NCBI GenBank assembly: GCA_041664985.1
Contig: JBAYJS010000059.1
Span: 1 to 5,654 of the forward strand
Direction: 5' to 3'
Length of the DNA: 5,654 bases
DNA from: JBAYJS01 sp041664985
GTDB taxonomy: Bacteria > Patescibacteriota > Patescibacteriia > Buchananbacterales > UBA6539
Shown: piece after piece, positions 1 to 5,061 of the stretch
Layout: every line of letters begins with the position of its first letter
How positions within the stretch are numbered: the stretch's first letter is position 1
Notes under the pieces: model-generated
What the model was told of the DNA's origin: nothing
What the model saw: the letters and a program-made list of their open reading frames with translations, nothing else
Databases searched by the model: none
Program-made: the position numbers and the translations under genes

Positions 1-296
1 ACAATTTGTCGATCCAAAATCGTGGTGTATAAATAGATCAGGTTATCGGCTTTGGGCATTTCCGTCATTGAGTCAGCCAAAGGTTTTTTGAGTTCAATTA
101 CCTTTGGTTTCCAAAATAAAATATCGGTTGTCGGAACAAAACCGATTTTTTTCAGATTTTTTTTAACAACCACACCGGCCACTTCAGGCGTTTCCGAATC
201 TTTATCAATTTTAATAACAATGTCGCCGACTTTGCCGCCGATTTTGTTTTGGCTGTCTTTGATTGGCAAGCCAAAAATTGTGCTGAAAAAAAACAT
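1..296 (-). CDS. PRC-barrel domain protein (MgtE-associated type), N-terminal part, runs off left edge
   Basis: Reading the minus strand from an ATG at 296 gives 98 complete codons plus a partial one, with no stop before the window edge. An in-frame TGA lies three codons upstream, so this is the first available ATG. The protein begins MFFFSTIFGLPIKDSQNKIG and continues with a GDIVIKID strand, a VAGVVV strand, a FVPTTDI segment and, around residue 93, ILDRQIV. This order (LLGxPVxDxxGxxVGxxxDLVV, then LDRQIVD) is what I know from PRC-barrel domains found alone or in front of MgtE/CBS magnesium-transport modules. A second PRC repeat would be expected to follow ILDRQIV but is outside the window. 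No Shine-Dalgarno is seen. Whether the full protein is a transporter subunit or a stand-alone PRC protein cannot be told. The opposite strand is also open over this stretch, but the minus-strand product shows family motifs and the plus-strand one does not. Confidence 0.72.
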   Translation of the reverse strand, partial: MFFFSTIFGLPIKDSQNKIGGKVGDIVIKIDKDSETPEVAGVVVKKNLKKIGFVPTTDILFWKPKVIELKKPLADSMTEMPKADNLIYLYTTILDRQI

Positions 297-351
297 AATG
301 TTTCAATTAAAAATCGAAGCCGGTTGCTTCTTTAAAAATCCATCCAATTTA

Positions 352-380
352 ATTGTATTATATTTATTATCATCTGACAA
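352..380 (-). promoter_or_regulatory. Probable promoter of the leftward PRC-barrel gene
   Basis: On the minus strand, TTGTCA (380-375, five of six matches to TTGACA) is separated by 17 bp from TACAAT (357-352, five of six matches to TATAAT). Transcription would start near 345, giving a leader of about 50 nt before the ATG at 296. A TATAAT also lies at 362-357 but is only 12 bp from the -35 box. Confidence 0.5.
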
Positions 381-425
381 CACTAAAAACCCAATTATTT
401 GGAGGTTTTATCTCGTCAAAAAAAG

Positions 426-434
426 TGCTATAAT
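426..434 (+). promoter_or_regulatory. Extended -10 promoter of the carboxypeptidase/nucleoside operon
   Basis: TGCTATAAT is a perfect extended -10 element (TG, one base, TATAAT at 429-434). No good -35 hexamer lies 16-18 bp upstream (406-411 is TTTTAT), which is common for extended -10 promoters. Transcription would start near 441, only about 10 nt before the ATG at 451, so the first gene would have a very short leader without a ribosome binding site. The rest of the 297-450 gap is AT-rich and shows no gene. Confidence 0.6.
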
Positions 435-450
435 TAAATAACAAAACTCT

Positions 451-1734
451 ATGAATTTATCAGTAAAAAAAATAATTATCCTTGCTTTGGCGGGTTTTTT
501 AATTTTACCTCAGCCAATATTGGCGGCAACCAAAACTACGGCCAAAAAAACCACCACTGCTGTCAAAAAAGTTAAAGAAATTACCCAAAAAGATTTATTG
601 GATCGTTTTTTGGTTCAAACCCAAAGTTATGACCGAATTTGGTATACGAGCAGTCAGACCAAAAAACGTTATTATTTACGTAATGATGATGATTTAAAAT
701 GGCTGATCAGCAAATTTTCCGTTAAAATTACCGATAAAGATTTAAATAAAATTTCAGTAAGCGCCAAAAAGAAAAGTGTCGCTGCCATTTTAACTAAATA
801 TAAAGGCAAACTAATTACCAATAACAATAAAGTTTGGTTTGTTAACCCCGATGATGGTCTTAGATATATAATTAAGGATTTTAAAAATCTTTTGGCAGTC
901 ACAAAAGTCATTGGTTATAAAGTCAGCGATCAGAATTTAAGAAAAGTCGCAATGAACGGCGACCAACTGACTTTTGATGCGGCTTTTGCTTCAGTGGCTT
1001 ACGTTGAATATGATGGTGATACTTTTAGCAATGGTTATTATAATGATACGATTTTGCCTTTAGCATCTTTGAGTAAAGTGATGACTGCCTTAGTTTTATT
1101 GGACCAAAATTTAGATTGGGATAAGTTTGTTACCGTTACTAAAGAAGAAATTAATTATCCCAAAAGTATTGTGGGTGAAGATGGCACCAGCGAAGTTAAT
1201 TTACAGGCAGGCGACCAAGTCAAAATTAATGATCTTTGGATTGCCATGCTTTCAGCTTCATCTAATCAGGCAGCCGTAATTTTAGCCGACAGTAGTGGTA
1301 TTTCCCGAAAAGAATTTGTCGCTTTAATGAATCAAAAAGCCAAAGATTTGGGGCTGAAAAAAACTGAATTTTACGAAATGTCTGGTTTGGACCCAAACAA
1401 TATTAGCACGCCAGAGGAAATGGCTATCATGGCCAAAGCCGCTTTTGCCAACCAAAAAATCGCTTCGGCAACCAATGTGACTGATTATACTTTCAAAGTA
1501 ATCGCTCAAACCGGCAAGGAACGAAACGTCAATGTGAAAAATCGCAATTACAGTTTACTTGCTTTTGAACCGCAAGCTTCCAAAACTGGTTATTTGGTTG
1601 AGGCTAAAAGTAACTCGGTAATTAAAAAGGACGGCAAAATAATTGTGGTTTTGCACGCCGCCAATAACACTCAGCGCAATCAAATAATTTCTCGGCTTTT
1701 AAGTTTGGAAAATAAACTATCGCTTAACCGTTAA
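451..1734 (+). CDS. Secreted D-alanyl-D-alanine carboxypeptidase (peptidase S11) with duplicated N-terminal W-Y module
   Basis: This 427-residue serine peptidase should trim the terminal D-Ala from peptidoglycan pentapeptides outside the membrane. Residues 1-25 form a signal peptide (MNLSVKK, then a hydrophobic core to about 20, likely cleavage after ILA at 25), followed by a Lys/Thr-rich linker to about 43. Residues 47-102 and 112-167 are two copies of one module. W64/W129, R73/R138, Y74/Y139 and L98/L163 all align at a constant 65-residue offset without gaps. I recognise this WYVNPxDGxRYY...ITxxDLxKI type module from Patescibacteria secreted proteins. The S11 catalytic domain covers about 171-415, with SLSK (S206 nucleophile, K209), SSN (S270-N272) and KTG (378-380) in the right order. 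There is no C-terminal PBP5-type beta domain or anchor helix. It is the first gene of the operon, lacks a Shine-Dalgarno, and is 10 nt from the next gene. The family call is secure; the exact cell-wall substrate and whether it stays attached are not. Confidence 0.92.
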   Translation: MNLSVKKIIILALAGFLILPQPILAATKTTAKKTTTAVKKVKEITQKDLLDRFLVQTQSYDRIWYTSSQTKKRYYLRNDDDLKWLISKFSVKITDKDLNKISVSAKKKSVAAILTKYKGKLITNNNKVWFVNPDDGLRYIIKDFKNLLAVTKVIGYKVSDQNLRKVAMNGDQLTFDAAFASVAYVEYDGDTFSNGYYNDTILPLASLSKVMTALVLLDQNLDWDKFVTVTKEEINYPKSIVGEDGTSEVNLQAGDQVKINDLWIAMLSASSNQAAVILADSSGISRKEFVALMNQKAKDLGLKKTEFYEMSGLDPNNISTPEEMAIMAKAAFANQKIASATNVTDYTFKVIAQTGKERNVNVKNRNYSLLAFEPQASKTGYLVEAKSNSVIKKDGKIIVVLHAANNTQRNQIISRLLSLENKLSLNR

Positions 1735-1744
1735 TTTTAAAAAT

Positions 1745-2524
1745 ATGAAAGCTAAAATTCAACCGCATATTCTTTGTCAGTCAGGCGATATTGCGCCTTA
1801 TGTTTTACTGCCTGGCGATCCGGGTCGGGTTTTGAGAATGGCAGCGCTGCTTGATAGCTATAAAGAAATAGTTTTTAATCGTGAGTACCGCGTGGTCACC
1901 GGTTTGTATCGCGGTGTGCCGGTGACAATTTGTTCAACCGGCATGGGCGGTCCGGCCGCCGCTATTGGGATTGAAGAATTAATTAAAGTCGGCGGCAAGG
2001 TGTTTATTCGGGTTGGTTCTTGTGGTGCCAATGATAAAAAAATCAAAATTGGTGATTTGATAATTTCAGACAGTGTCATTCGGCAAGATCACACTTGTTT
2101 GGATTATGTACCCCTGCAATTTCCCGCTATTGCCGATCCGGAAATTTTTAGCTTGCTGACTCAAACAGCCCAAAAATTAAAAACCCAATTAAAATTTAAT
2201 TATTATACCGGCCCAACTGTCAGCGTTGACGCTTTGTATTCGCCAAAAACCAAAGAAAGCAAAACATTTTGGCAACCGTTTGGCGCTTTGGCTCAGGACA
2301 TGGAAGCGGCCACGGTTTTGACTTTGGCGCGAATCAGAAAAGTTAAAGCTGGCGTTATTCTTTTGGTGGTTGACACTGAAGGCGAAAAAAATGTCGCTGC
2401 AAAAATTGCTGAGTACTCAACACAGGCTAAAAACAATAAAGGTTTTTTGGTTGAATACGAAAAAAGAGGGGTTAAATTGGCCCTAGAAACAATTTATAAT
2501 TATCATCAGAAATATCATGGGTAA
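1745..2524 (+). CDS. Nucleoside phosphorylase, PNP/UDP family (purine, uridine or 5'-methylthioadenosine substrate)
   Basis: This 259-residue cytoplasmic enzyme should cleave a nucleoside with phosphate to give a base and a (deoxy/methylthio)ribose-1-phosphate. Family motifs are all in order: LPGDPGRV (22-29, phosphate loop), REYR (46-49), CSTGMGGPAAAIGIEEL (63-79), FIRVGSCGA (87-95, R89 expected to bind phosphate), VPLQFPAIAD (122-131) and DMEAATVLTLA (185-195, E187 expected to bind ribose). Overall it reads most like uridine phosphorylase. However, D210 in LLVVD falls where E. coli DeoD has its purine-protonating Asp and where uridine phosphorylase has Asn, so a purine or methylthioadenosine substrate is possible. 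Length is normal for the family (about 250). No Shine-Dalgarno precedes the ATG, which sits 10 nt after the previous stop. The end overlaps the next gene by 8 nt. Its neighbours, an aldolase and an MtnA isomerase, point to catabolism of the sugar phosphate rather than base salvage alone. Confidence 0.87.
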   Translation: MKAKIQPHILCQSGDIAPYVLLPGDPGRVLRMAALLDSYKEIVFNREYRVVTGLYRGVPVTICSTGMGGPAAAIGIEELIKVGGKVFIRVGSCGANDKKIKIGDLIISDSVIRQDHTCLDYVPLQFPAIADPEIFSLLTQTAQKLKTQLKFNYYTGPTVSVDALYSPKTKESKTFWQPFGALAQDMEAATVLTLARIRKVKAGVILLVVDTEGEKNVAAKIAEYSTQAKNNKGFLVEYEKRGVKLALETIYNYHQKYHG

Positions 2525-3110
2525 AGAAAAATACGTTGGTGTAAAATTTAAAACCGTTTTTGTCGGAAGTTTCAAACCAACTGTTTTAGAAAAAAAATTA
2601 ATCAAACGACTGATTGCCGCGGGAAAAATTTATGGCCAGCTTGGTTTGGTTGATCAAAACGGTGGGAATATCAGCGTTCGGGTAAAAAACGGTTTGATTA
2701 TTAAAAAAACCGGTTCTTATCCATATCAGTTAAAACCGGCTGATTTTGTTTTGGTAACCAAAGTATCGGGCGATAAAGTTTTTGTCAAAGGTGATTTTGA
2801 ACCAAGTTCGGAAGTTCGTTTTCACTGGGCAATTTATAAAGCCAGACCTGATATCAATTGCGTTTTACATGCTCATGATTTTGATGCGGTTAATTGCAAA
2901 GAAAAATGCGCCGAAGTCGGTTATATTCCTCATTTTGCCTACGGGACTTTGGCTTTGGCAAAAGCCGTTTTCCAAAAAGCCAAAAAATACGATTATATTA
3001 TTGAAGCCGAGCACGGCGTGATTGCTTTAGGCAAAGACGTTAAAACCGCATTGAATTTAATCAAAAAATATTATGTCCGATTTAAAAAGCTTGCAAAAAA
3101 AGCTGCCTAA
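2517..3110 (+). CDS. Class II aldolase/adducin family protein (FucA / MtnB-like)
   Basis: This 197-residue zinc enzyme is expected to split a ketose-1-phosphate to dihydroxyacetone phosphate plus an aldehyde, or to dehydrate methylthioribulose-1-phosphate if it is MtnB. The zinc ligands of L-fuculose-1-phosphate aldolase (H92, H94, H155) and its acid/base E73 have clear counterparts: H118 and H120 in LHAHD, H166 in EHGVIALGKD, and E99 in PSSEVRFH. Phosphate-loop elements are also present: QNGGNISVR (47-55), KTGSYP (64-69) and SSE (97-99). It is slightly shorter than FucA (about 215) because the C-terminal tail is reduced to a Lys-rich end. The ATG lies within the end of the phosphorylase gene (ATGGGTAA overlap), suggesting translational coupling, and no alternative start was seen. 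Aldolase versus dehydratase cannot be decided from motifs. No mtnC, mtnD, mtnK or mtnW gene is visible nearby, so I favour an aldolase. Confidence 0.85.
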   Translation: MGKEKYVGVKFKTVFVGSFKPTVLEKKLIKRLIAAGKIYGQLGLVDQNGGNISVRVKNGLIIKKTGSYPYQLKPADFVLVTKVSGDKVFVKGDFEPSSEVRFHWAIYKARPDINCVLHAHDFDAVNCKEKCAEVGYIPHFAYGTLALAKAVFQKAKKYDYIIEAEHGVIALGKDVKTALNLIKKYYVRFKKLAKKAA

Positions 3111-4128
3111 AACCATTGAATTAAAAAAAGATCATGTGGTTATGATTGATCAACTGCTTTTGCCCAGTCAGCTTAAATTTATTAAGCTTAAAACTTATCA
3201 GCAAGTCATCAAAGCTATTTATACGATGCAAATTCGCGGCGCGCAAGCCATTGGCGCGGCCGGTGCCAGTGCTGTGGTGCTGGCAGCCAATAGTTATAAA
3301 TCAAATAACGTTTCAAATTTTTTAAAATTTTTAAATCAAGCGGCAATTCAAATTGCCAAAACTCGGCCAACAGCGGTTAATTTGGCTTGGGCCGTTAAAA
3401 AAGTAATGAGCGAGACTAAAGGGAATTCCGTTGCTGAAATTAAAAAAAATATTTTTATAGCGGCAGACAAACTTTTAAATTCGGAAATGCAAAATAATCT
3501 TGAAATCGGAAAGTATGGCCAGGTTTTAATTAAAAATGGTGCCAGAATTTTAACTCATTGCAATGCCGGCTCGCTTTCGGGCGTTTGGTTTGGTACGGCA
3601 ACGGCGCCGATTTTTGCCGCGCATTTAGCCGGAAAAAAAATTAAAGTTTTAATGGATGAAACGCGCCCGATGCTGCAAGGCGCGCGGCTAACCGCTTGGG
3701 AAATGATTCGCGCGGGAATTGATTGTCAACTTAATATTGATAGCGCTTCGGGGTATTTGATGTCGCACGGTTTGGTGGACATTGTAATTGTTGGCGCGGA
3801 TCGAATTGTAAAAAACGGCGACGTGGCAAATAAAATTGGGACTTATCCTTTAGCTTTAATGGCGCGTGAACACAATATTCCTTTTTACGTGGCGGCGATG
3901 AATTCAACGATTGATTTAAATTTAGCTTCGGGTAAAGACATTCCAATTGAGCAGCGAAATTCCGATGAAATTATTAAAGATATTTTATATTATAAAAAAC
4001 CGGTTGCACCAAAAGGGGTGAAGGCGTTTAATCCGGTTTTTGATGTGACACCGGCAAAATTGGTCACAGGAATAATCACCGAAAAAGGAATATTTGAAGC
4101 GCCGCAAATTGCCGATAGCTTAAAATAA
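3073..4128 (+). CDS. mtnA: S-methyl-5-thioribose-1-phosphate isomerase-like protein (MtnA, eIF2B family)
   Basis: This 351-residue cytoplasmic aldose-ketose isomerase should turn 5-methylthioribose-1-phosphate, or a related ribose-1-phosphate, into the ribulose-1-phosphate. Motifs in order: IRGAQAIG (54-61), TRPTAVNLAWAV (97-108), ILTHCNAGSL (159-168), DETRPMLQGARLTAWE (195-210), VIVGADRI (238-245), NGDVANKIGTYPLA (248-261) and FNPVFDVTP (319-327). C163 and D243 are 80 residues apart, exactly like the catalytic C160/D240 pair of B. subtilis MtnA. Length matches the family. The ATG at 3073 gives a 38-nt overlap with the aldolase and about 12 extra residues before the usual family start. No in-frame ATG better fits, though TTG at 3091 is possible. 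Two deviations stand out: Q58 replaces the usual Pro of RGAPAIG, and SGVWFGTAT replaces the common ATVGYGTAL after the catalytic Cys loop. This is the last gene of the operon, followed by a terminator. Confidence 0.9.
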   Translation: MSDLKSLQKKLPKTIELKKDHVVMIDQLLLPSQLKFIKLKTYQQVIKAIYTMQIRGAQAIGAAGASAVVLAANSYKSNNVSNFLKFLNQAAIQIAKTRPTAVNLAWAVKKVMSETKGNSVAEIKKNIFIAADKLLNSEMQNNLEIGKYGQVLIKNGARILTHCNAGSLSGVWFGTATAPIFAAHLAGKKIKVLMDETRPMLQGARLTAWEMIRAGIDCQLNIDSASGYLMSHGLVDIVIVGADRIVKNGDVANKIGTYPLALMAREHNIPFYVAAMNSTIDLNLASGKDIPIEQRNSDEIIKDILYYKKPVAPKGVKAFNPVFDVTPAKLVTGIITEKGIFEAPQIADSLK

Positions 4129-4147
4129 CCATAAAGCAGACAACAGA

Positions 4148-4176
4148 AACATTGCCTTAAATTGGCAGTGTTTTTT
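4148..4176 (+). terminator. Intrinsic terminator of the nucleoside operon
   Basis: The 9-bp stem AACATTGCC (4148-4156) / GGCAGTGTT (4164-4172) has one T-G wobble and a 7-nt loop. It runs directly into six T residues (4171-4176). It lies 20 nt after the mtnA stop. Confidence 0.85.
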
Positions 4177-4182
4177 ATGGCG

Positions 4183-4319
4183 GAGCCAATTTACTAAAAT
4201 TCGCTACGTTTTTTAAGGCTCGCATTTGGATATTAACATTTCCAGGGAGTTCTATTTTGCATATTTAACAAGATAGGCTAAACTTAAATCAGTGATAGTC
4301 TGAAACGCAAATGTTAGGC
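4183..4319 (+). other. Structured leader upstream of the 165-residue gene
   Basis: This gap between terminator and gene holds several inverted repeats. GAGCC (4183-4187) pairs with GGCTC (4217-4221), extendable across one bulged G. TTAACATTT (4232-4240) can pair with AAATGTTAG (4309-4317) through one G-T wobble. Inside that, AGGCTA (4275-4280) pairs with TAGTCT (4296-4301), with a further ACT/AGT step around a 6-nt loop. The segment ends in GTTAGGC (4313-4319). It could be a cis-acting RNA leader or the edge of an inserted element; I recognise no named riboswitch. Stem lengths are modest, and chance pairing in AT-rich DNA cannot be excluded. Confidence 0.3.
4257..4284 (+). promoter_or_regulatory. 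Possible promoter of the 165-residue gene
   Basis: TTGCAT (4257-4262) is followed after 16 bp by TAAACT (4279-4284), each matching the consensus at four of six positions. A start near 4291 would leave a leader of about 50 nt. Because a terminator lies upstream and the gene has its own Shine-Dalgarno, some promoter is expected in 4177-4327; this is the best pair I see, but it is weak. Confidence 0.3.
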
Positions 4320-4327
4320 AGCTAACT

Positions 4328-4333
4328 GGAGGG
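4328..4333 (+). promoter_or_regulatory. Strong Shine-Dalgarno for the 165-residue gene
   Basis: GGAGGG ends 7 nt before the ATG at 4341. It fixes the start and contrasts with the operon genes upstream, none of which has a comparable site. Confidence 0.85.
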
Positions 4334-4340
4334 TTTTGTC

Positions 4341-4838
4341 ATGAAAGGTTTACTGAGTCTGCTATTTCCGTCTTGGTTTGCTGAACCGATCTCGGAGTCA
4401 GCAAGCGTTGTGCCAAAGTTCGGCCGGAAGGTTTGGACAATTCAAGTCCGTTTCATCACAGGGCAAGTGGGTTTGGCCGAGTTGGTTGAAATGGCAAATG
4501 TGTATTGCCAAAGTTCGCAAGGCCATTCAGCCCGGTTTCGGCCGATTCGTAAGGGCGCAACAGCCGATGTTTCAATGAACATGATGCAGCGTCAGAAGGG
4601 TTATAAGTGCCCTAAGCTGGCTGCCATTCAAGAAATGAAACTACTTGAGGAAAACTCAAGACGCCCGGAACCCGATACGGTTCAGTTCAAACTGTTTGAA
4701 GGCAGTGAGCTTGGTCAGCTGGAGCAGGAAGTCAATCGATTTTGTCTGACCGTTGAGGCACAAAAAGCCGACATTCAGTTTGATGAGGAAACCGGCAAGT
4801 GGGCAGTGATTATCACCTATGGTTCGTACCTTCGCTAG
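4341..4838 (+). CDS. Hypothetical protein with internal duplication (possibly Cse60-like fold)
   Basis: I do not recognise this 165-residue protein as a named family. Residues 1-30 contain a short hydrophobic stretch (GLLSLLFPSWFA, 3-14), too short for a clear signal peptide. Residues 33-79 and 113-160 look like two copies of one unit: T33-IQ-V / T113-VQ-F, then G41/G121, L48/L127, N53/N132 and C56/C135, the last pairs one residue out of register. Between them is a polar linker (about 84-110) with the third of the three Cys residues (C90). The second unit (TVQFKLFEG...LEQEVNRFC...ITYG) has the strand-helix-strand-strand pattern I associate with the small sporulation protein Cse60; this is a resemblance, not a demonstrated match. 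A hand count over 4381-4800 gives 209 G+C of 420 (50%), with frequent CGG, GCC and CTG codons, unlike the AT-rich genes around it. With a strong Shine-Dalgarno and terminators on both sides it is a stand-alone unit, probably acquired. Confidence 0.75.
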   Translation: MKGLLSLLFPSWFAEPISESASVVPKFGRKVWTIQVRFITGQVGLAELVEMANVYCQSSQGHSARFRPIRKGATADVSMNMMQRQKGYKCPKLAAIQEMKLLEENSRRPEPDTVQFKLFEGSELGQLEQEVNRFCLTVEAQKADIQFDEETGKWAVIITYGSYLR

Positions 4839-4845
4839 GAAGCAC

Positions 4846-4877
4846 TCGCATCCCAATTAAAAGGATGCGATTTTTTT
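4846..4877 (+). terminator. Intrinsic terminator after the 165-residue gene
   Basis: The perfect 8-bp stem TCGCATCC (4846-4853) / GGATGCGA (4863-4870) has a 9-nt loop and is followed by seven T residues (4871-4877). It begins 8 nt after the stop codon. Confidence 0.92.
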
Positions 4878-4962
4878 ATTGTTTAGTGGTGGATAAGTCA
4901 AGTTAGGCTATAAGTTTATTATAATTTTTTGGCTAAAATTAAGTAAATCTACCCATATTTTT

Positions 4963-4977
4963 TGTCAAATAAGGACA
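4963..4977 (+). repeat. Upstream copy of CAAATAAGGACA repeat, candidate operator
   Basis: TGTCAAATAAGGACA contains the 12-mer CAAATAAGGACA (4966-4977), which recurs exactly 50 bp downstream. This copy is also an inverted repeat (TGTC, 7 nt, GACA), the form expected of a dimeric regulator site. The region 4878-4962 before it is AT-rich and shows no other feature. Confidence 0.5.
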
Positions 4978-5011
4978 ATTAAGAATAATTGTATATAATA
5001 ATTATCAAATA

Positions 5012-5040
5012 TTGACAAATAAGGACATTACCTTTATACT
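5012..5040 (+). promoter_or_regulatory. Strong promoter of the HTH/surface-protein unit
   Basis: A perfect -35 TTGACA (5012-5017) is followed after the optimal 17 bp by TATACT (5035-5040, five of six). Transcription would start near 5047, right at the Shine-Dalgarno, giving a leader of about 15 nt. The -35 box overlaps the downstream copy of the CAAATAAGGACA repeat, so a protein bound there should block transcription. Confidence 0.8.
5016..5027 (+). repeat. Downstream copy of CAAATAAGGACA repeat overlapping the -35 box
   Basis: This is an exact 12-nt repeat of 4966-4977, with start-to-start spacing of 50 bp, close to five helical turns. It begins on the last two bases of the TTGACA hexamer and extends into the spacer. 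The left half-site here is TGAC rather than TGTC, so the inverted symmetry of the first copy is weakened. Confidence 0.5.
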
Positions 5041-5047
5041 TAAAAAT

Positions 5048-5053
5048 AGGGAG
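5048..5053 (+). promoter_or_regulatory. Shine-Dalgarno that decides a TTG start for the HTH gene
   Basis: AGGGAG overlaps the GTG at 5053, so that codon cannot be the start using this site. It sits 8 nt before the in-frame TTG at 5062, the best-placed start. The next ATG (5077) is 23 nt away. Confidence 0.7.
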
Positions 5054-5061
5054 TGCTTAAA

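Noticed and set aside
52..441. Plus-strand open frame of 129 codons at the left end
   Set aside because: It is antisense to the PRC-barrel gene, shows no family motif and crosses the divergent promoter region; the minus-strand product has clear PRC motifs.
1745..4128. An AMP/RuBisCO-type pathway with ribose-1,5-bisphosphate isomerase
   Set aside because: The isomerase has MtnA motifs (HCNAGSL, DETRPMLQGARLTAWE, GADRI) rather than those of ribose-1,5-bisphosphate isomerase, and no AMP phosphorylase, ribose-1-phosphate kinase or RuBisCO gene is present.
4378..4578. Overlapping alternative-frame open frames within the 165-residue gene (also 4656-4856 on the minus strand)
   Set aside because: They have no ribosome binding site and no recognisable motif; the 4341 frame has the Shine-Dalgarno and the internal duplication.
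4846..4908. A complete attC recombination site downstream of the 165-residue gene
   Set aside because: GTTAGGC is present at the end, but no RYYYAAC partner occurs between the stop codon and it, and the only hairpin there is a standard terminator.
4994..4999. A second TATAAT as an additional promoter for the HTH gene
   Set aside because: No -35 hexamer lies at suitable spacing (TTGTCA at 4962-4967 is 26 bp away), whereas 5012-5040 is near-consensus.
4980..5022. A dif-like XerC/XerD site in the AT-rich stretch around TGTATATAATAATTATC
   Set aside because: Similarity to known dif sites is limited to AT-rich words; the two arms do not form the expected inverted 11-mers around a 6-bp centre.
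4963..5027. CRISPR-like or iteron array from the repeated 12-mer
   Set aside because: There are only two copies, one of them inside a promoter; no further copies or regular spacers are present.
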